Assembly: GCA_965204095.1 (NCBI GenBank)
Contig: OZ241991.1
Location: 248,001-312,000 of the forward strand
DNA: 64,000 nucleotides
DNA from: JAPPLB01 sp965204095
Lineage (GTDB): Bacteria; Acidobacteriota; Terriglobia; Bryobacterales; UBA6623
Direction of reading: 5' to 3'
Under the pieces are notes generated by a model, which saw nothing but the letters and a program-made list of their open reading frames with translations, did not search any database and was not told the origin of the DNA. The translations under genes and the position numbers were made by a program. Positions 54,583-62,505 of the stretch are shown here, in pieces (position 1 is the stretch's first letter; each line of letters starts with the position of its first letter).

Positions 54583-54956
54583 GCCCTCTTCCTTTTGCTC
54601 GTCAAACCTTCATTATGGCACTGAAATGCATCATCGGAGAATCACTGCCGCCGCCGGCAGATCGCGCCGGGCCTGGCCCTGGTCACCGTCAGCCCGTTTT
54701 CTCGCCGCGCGTTCCGATTCCCCAGAAGAGCGATCCAGCCGCGTCATGTGATCGGAGAAGCCTCGACCCTTTCCTGCCACTCGGAAGCCCGAGAAGAACG
54801 AAGACTCTCGAAGCAAGAGCTTTGCACGTAAACCAGGGTTCTTCTATATGATCTTTATGATCTTTGTTTCACCCGAGTCAGAATGCGATCCGTTCGGACC
54901 TGCCTTACAGAACATGCCACTCACCGTGGAGTCCCGATAGCGGATGAATTTGCATC
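54583..54956. other. Intergenic region between divergent genes
   Basis: About 370 bases. A short 10-bp direct repeat (TATGATCTTT twice) lies near 54847-54866. No gene is supported; promoters for ilvE and the HAD gene should be here. Confidence 0.5.
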
Positions 54957-55625
54957 ATGAGCACGAGCAGCATAAATCATCACATCCGAGCGGTCTTCTT
55001 CGATTTTGACGGGACACTGGTGGACAGCGAGCGGCTCCACTACGAGTGCTGGATGGATGCCGTCGAGCCCTACGGCGGGCACATCACCTGGCCGGAATAC
55101 TATCAACTTCTGACCGGCCGAAGCGACCGCGATGCAGGCCGGTTACTGCTCACACGAGCAGGCCATGAGCCGACGGAGGATCATCTCACCAACGCCTGTC
55201 AGGCCAAGACGAGGGCCTATCTGGCGCGATTTCTGGATGAACTCAGGATCGAGAAGTCCGTTTCATCCTGGATACGTAACACTCCTGATTACCTGCATAT
55301 CGGTGTCGTAACTTCAAGCGGGGAACACGAGGTCGCACCCGTCCTGGTCAAGTGCGGGATTTACAACTCATTAAGCCTTTCGGTTTACGGCAATGATGTA
55401 ACAAACCTGAAGCCGGACCCCGAACCCTATCTGCTGGCGATCCAACGCGCCACGAAGGCTGCGCAGACACAGGGGGAACGGGCCATCACGAAAGAGCAAT
55501 GTTTGGCGTTTGAAGATTCCGAAGCCGGCATCAGCTCTGCTGTCGCCGCCGGGCTGCGCGTGGTCAAGGTCAGCTCACCGAAGGAGGTACGGGAAATCCT
55601 GGCAAAGGAGGGATTGGCCGTCTAG
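54957..55625 (+). CDS. HAD-superfamily hydrolase, beta-phosphoglucomutase-like
   Basis: 222 residues. Motif I is VFFDFDGTLVDSERLHYECW with the nucleophile Asp, the cap follows, motif II is GVVTSSGEH, and motifs III and IV are LKPDPEPYLLAI and CLAFEDSEAGISSAVAAGL. Sugar phosphatase or mutase; the substrate is unknown. ATG 54957, monocistronic. Confidence 0.93.
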   Translation: MSTSSINHHIRAVFFDFDGTLVDSERLHYECWMDAVEPYGGHITWPEYYQLLTGRSDRDAGRLLLTRAGHEPTEDHLTNACQAKTRAYLARFLDELRIEKSVSSWIRNTPDYLHIGVVTSSGEHEVAPVLVKCGIYNSLSLSVYGNDVTNLKPDPEPYLLAIQRATKAAQTQGERAITKEQCLAFEDSEAGISSAVAAGLRVVKVSSPKEVREILAKEGLAV

Positions 55626-55844
55626 AAGGGCAGGACTGATCCGCGTGTTTATAACGTCGCATAAGATGTATTATGTAAAGTAATGTCTGGATTGGTATGA
55701 GCTTTCGCAATGCGCTCGCCACCCCACCCTGCTCGCGGCACGCCTGCCCTGCAGCTGTGTAAATCTTCCCTGTGAGTATCCCGGATCGAAGGATACATAT
55801 CCGCGCCGCTCTCCGATGTCCGGCGCTGGCCGTTTCCGGATCCC

Positions 55845-56987
55845 CTAGCGGAAGAGTTCCTCGATGCTGCCTGCCAAATCAGTACTCATGGGCGCACTCG
55901 ACAGGTTCGCGACGACCGCCACAATAAGGCCATTGTCCCGGTTTAGGGTTAACATCGTCCGGCCGCCTACCGAGCCTCCGCCGTGCGAGACAATTCGTTC
56001 GCCGTGATCATTGCTAAACGACCTCCAGCCGATGCCGTAGTCCGTCTCCGTGCCATCGGGAAGCGTCTGCGAGGCGAAGAGGAGCTCGAGGGTTTCGGCT
56101 TGCAGGTAACCGGGTGCCCTATGTCCGTTGGCAAACCGCAGCAGGTCCTCCGGTGTCGACAGAAAGCCTCCTCCCGCCCACTTGTAGCTGTTGTCGACGT
56201 AGGGAGCATTCACGACTTCACCTTCATCATCGAGCACGTAGAACCGGGTACGGTTGGCGACAATGGACCGGTTCCTGTCGGCAACGGTATGATCCATCTC
56301 CAGGGCGTCAAAAACCTCGCGCTGCATGAAATCCAGGAATGATTCCCCGCTGGCGCCCTCCACCACAGCGCTGATCAGATTCCAGGCATAGGAGGAATAG
56401 AAGTATTCCGTGCCCGGCTCGTGGATCAGCGGATCGTTCTCGAAGATTGCCAGTCCGGACAGCACATCGGGGTAGTTGACAGCGGAAAAGAACTCGTCGC
56501 GCTGGTAGTGGCGTATTCCACCTAGATGCCCGGCGAGTTGCCGGGTCGTGACCGGCCATCTCTTTTCGGGAAAGGATGGCACGTAGTCCTGAACCGGGGC
56601 GTCAAGATCCAGGGCACTCCTTTCCACCAGTACCCCAAGCGCCGCCGCCGTAATCGGTTTCGAAACGCTCCCAATGCGGAAGCCCGTCAGAGGCGTGACA
56701 TTCACCTGATGTGTTAGATCAGAATATCCAAAGCCTTCTGACCATAGGAGTTGAGATCCTTTGGCAACCGCCACGGACAGCCCGGGAATTGATTCCTCCT
56801 CCATAACCGACCGAACGATGCCGCGTGCCGACTCGATGGCTGCGGAGTGTTCGGGCGCGGCGTGCCCGACCAACGTGACTTCGGTTGTCTGGTCAGAGGT
56901 CTGGACACCTTCCCCGCAGGCGACGGCCACCAAGGCCACTAAGACAACGACAACGGCGGATATCCTCCCGCGATTTGGTCCATGCAT
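55845..56987 (-). CDS. Serine hydrolase, class C beta-lactamase/LACTB-like lipoprotein
   Basis: About 380 residues from ATG 56987; a GAGGTGAT ribosome binding site sits just upstream, and the open frame to 57083 has no support. Lipoprotein-type leader ISAVVVVLVALVAVACGEG. Catalytic Ser-x-x-Lys in FRIGSVSKPITAAAL, the Tyr region YFYSSYAWNLI, and the third motif in HGGGSVGG. LGGIRHYQRDEFF resembles LACTB peptidases, so a peptidase is more likely than an antibiotic-inactivating enzyme. It begins 6 bases after a proline dehydrogenase relic. Confidence 0.88.
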   Translation of the reverse strand: MHGPNRGRISAVVVVLVALVAVACGEGVQTSDQTTEVTLVGHAAPEHSAAIESARGIVRSVMEEESIPGLSVAVAKGSQLLWSEGFGYSDLTHQVNVTPLTGFRIGSVSKPITAAALGVLVERSALDLDAPVQDYVPSFPEKRWPVTTRQLAGHLGGIRHYQRDEFFSAVNYPDVLSGLAIFENDPLIHEPGTEYFYSSYAWNLISAVVEGASGESFLDFMQREVFDALEMDHTVADRNRSIVANRTRFYVLDDEGEVVNAPYVDNSYKWAGGGFLSTPEDLLRFANGHRAPGYLQAETLELLFASQTLPDGTETDYGIGWRSFSNDHGERIVSHGGGSVGGRTMLTLNRDNGLIVAVVANLSSAPMSTDLAGSIEELFR

Positions 56988-56992
56988 TTCGA

Positions 56993-57187
56993 TCACCTCG
57001 GCAAAAGGCTGCGAAGTACGAATCCGATATTCACCGGACGTTCGGCAAGCCGGCGCATATACCAGGGGAACCAGTGTACCCAATAGCTGATGAGCACGCG
57101 AATACCCTTGCCCTCACGTGCCAGGCGCCGCTGTTCCTTGTCGGTGATCCCGTAGAGCATCTGGTACTCGTGGGTTCTCAAACTCAC
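56993..57187 (-). pseudogene. C-terminal remnant of proline dehydrogenase
   Basis: 64 codons reading HEYQMLYGITDKEQRRL, then an HWFPWYMRRLAERP segment and VNIGFVLRSLLPR. This is the C-terminal end of the PutB-type proline dehydrogenase: the QMLYGI strand and RRLAERPxN, which line the FAD/substrate site. The frame stays open upstream to about 57240 with weak similarity and then meets a stop codon; the remaining 200 or more residues are absent. Its stop is followed 6 nt later by the serine hydrolase start. Too short to be active. Confidence 0.8.
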
Positions 57188-57297
57188 TCTGAGACCACTT
57201 TTACGTGAAGGGGATTCTGCGGCTCCTGACTCGGAGGACCGTTAACAGTTTTCAATTCATGCCCTGAATGCTCACTGTCGATAAAGCAGATTGCGAT

Positions 57298-58413
57298 TCA
57301 GGCGATCGCAAGCCGGTGGAGCCGGATCTTGCCTTGCCCTTCCTCGACGCACCAATGGGCGGCAAGAAACTCGCCGTCTCCAAGCGGCAACAATGACGGC
57401 TGGCCGAAACGCAGCGATTTGAACATCTCCGCCGAGGTCTGTCCTTGTCTGGTCTGTGCGTCCGCGTCTTTTCCGTAGATCACGCGTTCCGTCAAGACAC
57501 GCCAGTTGTTCCGCGCGAAGTCCACGATGCGAACGCAGATCCCGATCTCTACGCCGCGATGGGCATGAATCGTGAGCAAGCAGCCATCACCGAGCCAAGT
57601 CAAGTTGGAGGCCTGCCCCATGACGCCGGTATCGATCGGCTCTGACCACGTGCGACCGCCATCTTCGGACACCACAACGTGATTCGCGTAGTGACGATCC
57701 GTCGCTTGATCGTAGGCCCAGACCAACACGACAAGACGCCCGTCCTGCATCTCGGCGAGGCGGGGCTCGAAGGGCGTCAAGTTCCCTGCATCGGTCCGAA
57801 AGAATACCGTGCCGTCATTCCAGGTCTTGCCTCGATCGACGCTTCGCAACAGGACGCCGATTTGCCCCGACGGATTCGATCCGTCAGGCATCTTGTACAG
57901 CGCCCCTACAGCGACCAGATCACCTGAGCGAAGCTGCACGGCCGGACCCGACAGCTCATACAACTCCGGCCGATTCCTGGGAATCTCCTCCGGGACCGAC
58001 CATGTCCTCCCTTCGTCGCTCGAGAACGAAACGACATCTTGACCGGGAAGAATACCGCCCGTTTCCGAGATGCTGATCGACTGCTCGGGATCATCACGAT
58101 GGAAGCGATAACCCATCGCCAGCAGCGAGCCATCGGCCAGCAAAGTGGGCTTCAGGCAGTCGCTCATCCGGTTGGGAAGTGCGGCGGTGTCATACAGCCT
58201 GCCCTCGAGCGACCAGGTTCGACCGGCATCCTTCGAACGCGACAGGTAAGTTGTCCCGTCAGCCGCCTCGAACGCCTCTGCGATCATCAGCGTCGCGAGC
58301 AGATCACCGGAGGGCAGTTTCACCAATCCCGGGAAGTAAGCCTGGCGACTGCGCACGTGCGGTTTGGGATTGGAGTAAAGAACGTGTCCCTCGACGTATC
58401 GAATCTCCGGCAT
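57298..58413 (-). CDS. Sialidase-like (BNR/Asp-box) exo-glycosidase
   Basis: 371 residues. Four Asp-boxes: SKDAGRTWS, SSDEGRTWS, SVDRGKTWN and SEDGGRTWS, the six-bladed propeller signature. The first catalytic Arg may be in KPHVRSRQAYFPG. No signal peptide is seen, so it may be cytoplasmic or its N-terminus non-classical. A GH33 activity is plausible but not proven; related proteins act on other sugars. ATG 58413 is used because it overlaps the symporter stop by one base (TGATG), which suggests an operon. Confidence 0.85.
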   Translation of the reverse strand: MPEIRYVEGHVLYSNPKPHVRSRQAYFPGLVKLPSGDLLATLMIAEAFEAADGTTYLSRSKDAGRTWSLEGRLYDTAALPNRMSDCLKPTLLADGSLLAMGYRFHRDDPEQSISISETGGILPGQDVVSFSSDEGRTWSVPEEIPRNRPELYELSGPAVQLRSGDLVAVGALYKMPDGSNPSGQIGVLLRSVDRGKTWNDGTVFFRTDAGNLTPFEPRLAEMQDGRLVVLVWAYDQATDRHYANHVVVSEDGGRTWSEPIDTGVMGQASNLTWLGDGCLLTIHAHRGVEIGICVRIVDFARNNWRVLTERVIYGKDADAQTRQGQTSAEMFKSLRFGQPSLLPLGDGEFLAAHWCVEEGQGKIRLHRLAIA

Positions 58414-59939
58414 CAATCATTCCCACCGCGCGAGTAGGTAAGGCCGCGCACTTTGTCCTCGCGCGGCGGCTGTGTCATGGTGCTGACCGCCCAGGACACA
58501 ACCAGACCGAGCACAAAAGACGCCGGCACGACCCACAGGAACGACACACTCTGCTCCAGCCCGAACCACTCGCGGCCGAAGCAAACGTACAGGCTGACGG
58601 CAGTACCAGCAGTGAAGCCTGCCAGCGCGGCTGTCTTCCCTGCCCCGCGGAACAGAATTCCCGCGAAGAACAACACGCCGATCGGCCCGACAAAGATGTG
58701 GTTGATCCGGCCCGTCAGCTCCACCAAATTCCAGTCTGAGGTTTGCATCGCGAGCGTGATCAAACAGGCCATCCCGACACCGGCCAACCCCGCCACGACC
58801 CCGCTGCATCGATCGAACCACAGAGACTCGCCCGCCGCTGCCGAGTTGTTCAGGAAGTCGCTCCTGACAACGCTCGAGATCGAATTGATGCCCGAGCTCA
58901 GGCTTGACATCGCCGCCGCCAGCAACGCAGCTACGAGCAAGCCCGAAACACCCGACGGCAAGACTTGCACGATGAACCGCGGCATGAGCTTGTCAGCCTC
59001 CGGCGCAACCTGCTCCTGGAACGCCTGCATCGGCAGGCCCGACTCATCGGCGTAATAGGCGAACAGCGCGAGCCCGCAGACAGCCAGGAAGAACAAGAGC
59101 GTCACTGTCGCCCCCGCATACATCCAAAGCGACCGCCGCGCTTCATTGAGTGAGGGCGTGCTCAACAGGCGCTGCACGGCCACCTGGTCCGAGCCCTGCG
59201 TGCAAATGTTCCAGAAAAACTGTCCCATCACCGCCCCGAACAAAGTAATGCGCACCATTGGGTCCCAACTGAAGGCTTGGATCTCCGCCCGACCCGCTTG
59301 CGAGAAAGAGCTCCACCAATCGATCGGCCCCTGCCCGAGACTCACACCGATGAAAACCGGGATCGTCACGGCACCGCCGAAAAGAATCAGTAATTGCAGA
59401 TTGTCCGTCCAGATGACCGTCTGCAGGCCGCCGGCGCTCGTGTAGAAGGTCGTGATCAACCCGATGATCAAGATCGTTGCGTAGATGTCCCAACCGGTGA
59501 CCTCGACCATCGCGAAGCTCGCCGTGTAGATGATCAAGCCCATCCAGAGCAGTGTGCGAACCAGGAAGATCGACCCGGTCAGCGTGCGTACCTGAGCGTC
59601 GAAGCGCCGCTCGAGGTACTCGTACACACTGGTGATCGGCAGGCGTTTGATGGCCGGCAGCAGCGTGTAATTCATCAGAGGCACAACGAGCGGAACTCCC
59701 AGCACGCCCGCGAAAAACCCGAAGCCGTAGCGAATCATCTCTCCAGGGAGACTGAGATAGCTGATGCTTGAAAGCAGCGTGGCCAGAATGCTCCCACCGG
59801 CGAGGAACCAGTGGGTTCGACGGCCACCGAGGAAGTACTCATCCCGGGATGTCTGGCGTTTGGAGAAGTACAGGCCGATGGCCGCCATTCCCAGCAAGTA
59901 GGCAACGATGACGAGGAAGTCGAAAGTAGTGAGACTCAT
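58413..59939 (-). CDS. Sodium:solute symporter (SSS family)
   Basis: 508 residues, about 13 hydrophobic segments. LVIVAYLLGMAAIGLYFSKRQTSRDEYFLGGRR at the start, GGSILATLLSSISYLSLPGEMIRYG, YTSAGGLQTVIWTDNLQ and AAAMSSLSSGINSISSVVRSDFL are the usual family blocks. Substrate possibilities are sialic acids, sugars or proline. It is co-directional and overlapping with the sialidase-like gene, which favours a sialic-acid or sugar role (inference). ATG 59939. Confidence 0.94.
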   Translation of the reverse strand: MSLTTFDFLVIVAYLLGMAAIGLYFSKRQTSRDEYFLGGRRTHWFLAGGSILATLLSSISYLSLPGEMIRYGFGFFAGVLGVPLVVPLMNYTLLPAIKRLPITSVYEYLERRFDAQVRTLTGSIFLVRTLLWMGLIIYTASFAMVEVTGWDIYATILIIGLITTFYTSAGGLQTVIWTDNLQLLILFGGAVTIPVFIGVSLGQGPIDWWSSFSQAGRAEIQAFSWDPMVRITLFGAVMGQFFWNICTQGSDQVAVQRLLSTPSLNEARRSLWMYAGATVTLLFFLAVCGLALFAYYADESGLPMQAFQEQVAPEADKLMPRFIVQVLPSGVSGLLVAALLAAAMSSLSSGINSISSVVRSDFLNNSAAAGESLWFDRCSGVVAGLAGVGMACLITLAMQTSDWNLVELTGRINHIFVGPIGVLFFAGILFRGAGKTAALAGFTAGTAVSLYVCFGREWFGLEQSVSFLWVVPASFVLGLVVSWAVSTMTQPPREDKVRGLTYSRGGND

Positions 59940-60305
59940 GGTTGGGGTCTGAAGATTTTACCCTACCTTTCTCCTCGTCTGACGGCTCGGCAGTGTTCGA
60001 TGAACAAACCATCGCCGCCCGATGTACAAGAGGAAGAATCAGACTTACGCCTGAAGCCGACGGCACCAGGTCGGATTCCGTGGAAAGAGCGCATTGACAT
60101 GCTCCCGGATGTAGTCATGTGGCCGCCTGTTCGCTCCATCTGGAAGCACCGGCCCCACCTGCCTCACACTTCCCTGCCCTGATTTGCACCGGAACACGTG
60201 ATTGATGCCCATGAATCATGCCGCAGGTGACTTACCCGCGCGGTCCGCTTAGGGCTATCATAGGCATCGAAGTTCTGTATTCGAAACCGCTCGAAAGGGA
60301 TACCC
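59940..60305. other. Intergenic region between divergent genes
   Basis: About 365 bases. Apart from the small open frame noted at 60000-60182, I see no repeats or clear hairpins. The promoters of the symporter and oxidoreductase genes should be here. Confidence 0.5.
60000..60182 (+). CDS. Small open frame of 60 residues, uncertain
   Basis: Starts ATG 60000 and reads MNKPSPPDVQEEES, LRLKPTAPGRIPWKERIDMLPDVVMWPPVRSIWKHR, TSLP in pieces. It has a soluble, Pro-rich composition with an amphipathic middle and no membrane segment. No ribosome binding site is evident. It could be a small protein or the N-terminus of a longer membrane protein lost here. No family recognised. Confidence 0.25.
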   Translation: MNKPSPPDVQEEESDLRLKPTAPGRIPWKERIDMLPDVVMWPPVRSIWKHRPHLPHTSLP

Positions 60306-61505
60306 ATGCAGCGCCGACAGTTTCTTCTCAACTCTCTAGCCACCGCCACAGCCCTTTCCGCGGCCGCCCCGAACACCCGCCTCGCAACCCCCGACGAGGC
60401 CCGCCAACGCAAGAAACTGCGGGTCGGGATCATCGGCTGCGGCCGCATGGGCCAATATTTCGCCGAGGTCTATCGCGCCCTCCCCGACACCGAACTCGTC
60501 GCCATCGCCGAGTGGAATGACACGCGACGTGAAATCGTCGGCAAGCGCTTTGGCGTCAAGGCCCTCTTCAAAGACGCCAACGCGATGCTCCGTGAAGTCG
60601 TCCCGGACCTCGCGGCCGTCATCACACCCACGAAGTTCATGAAAGAAGCCGTCATCGCCTGCGCCGAGGCCGGCGTCAAAGGCGTTTCAACCGACAAGCC
60701 CATCGCCGCGCGCCTCTCCGATGCGGACGCCATGGTCGACGCCTGCGAGAAGCGAAACGTCGTCTTCGCCGGCGGCAATCTGCAACGCGCCATGTGGGAA
60801 GTCCAGAAAGCGGGCGTGCGACTCAGAAACGGGGACTACGGACCCGTCAAAGGCGCGGTCGTCCACCGCTTCGGCGGCGAGATTTCCGGCGGCGGCTGTC
60901 AACACCTCTCCGTTCTTCGCCTCTTCACCGGAGCGGAAGTCGAGGAAGTCATGGCCTGGGGACAACCCGCCGAAGCCCTTGATCAGGAAACCGACGAAGG
61001 CCTTGAAATCAACGGATTCTTCCGCATGTCCAGCGGCATCGACTGTCAGGTTTTCGGACAAGAAACTCCCTATCGCGGTGTTGACGCCTGGACGGACAGC
61101 ACGCTCGTCCGCTGGGACTGGGCTCCACCCGACATTCACGAGAGTTCCGGCTCGGGAGCCCGAAAAAAGATCGCCGCGAACTACCCGCCTTTCCCCTGGC
61201 GCTACATCCTCGATCGTCCCTCGCTGCGTCTGACAGACAACTACCTTGTCAGCTCCATCCGATCATTTGTCGATGCCGTCGCGACCGGGAGTGACCTCTT
61301 CATCTCCGGACACGACCTGCGCCAAGCACTGGAGATCGCCATCGCGTCGAAGCTCTCCGCCCAGCTTGGCAATCAACCGGTCAAGCTGCCTCTCGAAGAT
61401 CGCTCGCTGGCGCTCTACCCGCGCCCTTACCGCTGGCTCGGCGGCGACGTCACCGGCAGGCCGCAATCCGAAGACGAAGCCGCGGGAAAGAAGCCTCAGG
61501 CATGA
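60306..61505 (+). CDS. Gfo/Idh/MocA-family oxidoreductase, Tat-exported
   Basis: 399 residues. Leader with MQRRQFLLNSLATATALSAA (twin Arg). NAD-binding LRVGIIGCGRMGQYFAEVYRAL, the family Lys-Pro in GVSTDKPIAARLSDADAM (DKP in place of EKP), and the C-terminal substrate domain with GGEISGGGCQHLSVLRLFTG. Substrate unknown, likely a sugar or inositol derivative. ATG 60306. It overlaps the next gene by 4 nt. Confidence 0.92.
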   Translation: MQRRQFLLNSLATATALSAAAPNTRLATPDEARQRKKLRVGIIGCGRMGQYFAEVYRALPDTELVAIAEWNDTRREIVGKRFGVKALFKDANAMLREVVPDLAAVITPTKFMKEAVIACAEAGVKGVSTDKPIAARLSDADAMVDACEKRNVVFAGGNLQRAMWEVQKAGVRLRNGDYGPVKGAVVHRFGGEISGGGCQHLSVLRLFTGAEVEEVMAWGQPAEALDQETDEGLEINGFFRMSSGIDCQVFGQETPYRGVDAWTDSTLVRWDWAPPDIHESSGSGARKKIAANYPPFPWRYILDRPSLRLTDNYLVSSIRSFVDAVATGSDLFISGHDLRQALEIAIASKLSAQLGNQPVKLPLEDRSLALYPRPYRWLGGDVTGRPQSEDEAAGKKPQA

Positions 61506-62377
61506 CCCAATTTCGAATTCGCTCCGTCACATCACAACTTGTCACTATCGCCCTCTGTCTACTGTCCGCCGCATGGGTCCACCCACCCCAGGCGCGCGCC
61601 GACCAGCAAGCGCAGGTGGTCAAGATCGAACGCCTCACCCACAACGTCAAGCGCATTCGTTTCAAGGCAGCGAACGACAGCTTCACTTTCCAGGCGGGCC
61701 AATTCATCCTGCTCAAGGTGCCCGATTCCTATTTGAGGGCGTTCAACAAGAGTCACGGCACCGAACACACCAGCGTTTCCCGTCCCTACTCGTTCGCATC
61801 CGCGCCGAGCGAAGCGCCGTATTTCGACCTCATCGTCAAGCACTACCCTGCGCCACCGGGCAAGGATGTCCCGCCGGGGCTGGCGTCCACCTTTATCCAT
61901 CAGCACTTGCGCCCAAGCGATACCGTCACCTTCAGCGATCCTATCGGCAGCCTCTACATGCCGAACGACTCCACCGACCCGATCATTCTCGTCGCGGGCG
62001 GCGTTGGCGCGAGCCCCTTCATCGGACTCCTCAAGCACTGGTTCGATCAAGGGCTCGACCGGCAGCGAGAAATCCATTTCTTCTTCGGAGTGCGCTCCAA
62101 GCGCGACTTTTTCTTGCTGGGCGACCTCGCCGACTGGTCCCGCCGCAGGAAAAACTTCAAGTACGTTCTGGCGCTCTCCCACCCCGATCCCGCCGACGAA
62201 TGGAAGGGCGAAAGCGGTTACATCAACACCGTTCTCGACCGCTACTTCCCATCGCCCCTGAGTGCCGACGTTTATCTGGCCGGGGCGCCCATCATGATTC
62301 GTGAAACCGTGAAGGTACTCCACGCCAAGCAGGTACCGGATACCCGCATTCATCACGATCCCATCAAGGTCCAGTAA
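61502..62377 (+). CDS. Exported ferredoxin-reductase-like FAD/NAD(P)H-binding protein
   Basis: 291 residues. The N-terminal signal peptide is LVTIALCLLSAAWVHPPQARA. The mature part is a ferredoxin-NADP reductase fold: FQAGQFILLKVPDSYL, the FAD-binding SRPYSFASAPSE, the NAD-binding ILVAGGVGASPFIGLLKH, and FFFGVRSKRDFFLL. No ferredoxin-type 2Fe-2S cysteines are present. A flavin reductase carrying a Sec-type signal is unusual, because NAD(P)H is not available outside. ATG 61502 overlaps the oxidoreductase stop (ATGA). Confidence 0.82.
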   Translation: MTQFRIRSVTSQLVTIALCLLSAAWVHPPQARADQQAQVVKIERLTHNVKRIRFKAANDSFTFQAGQFILLKVPDSYLRAFNKSHGTEHTSVSRPYSFASAPSEAPYFDLIVKHYPAPPGKDVPPGLASTFIHQHLRPSDTVTFSDPIGSLYMPNDSTDPIILVAGGVGASPFIGLLKHWFDQGLDRQREIHFFFGVRSKRDFFLLGDLADWSRRRKNFKYVLALSHPDPADEWKGESGYINTVLDRYFPSPLSADVYLAGAPIMIRETVKVLHAKQVPDTRIHHDPIKVQ

Positions 62378-62505
62378 TTCGCACAGCGCGAGGCAGGGTC
62401 ACGCCGCCAGCAGCCCCGCGGCCTCAGCCGGAGCGGACGTTTACGTGCGGTAGACAGCCGGGTACACTGGCATTGTCAAGGCGCGTCCGCGCCTCGAGGT
62501 GTCCC

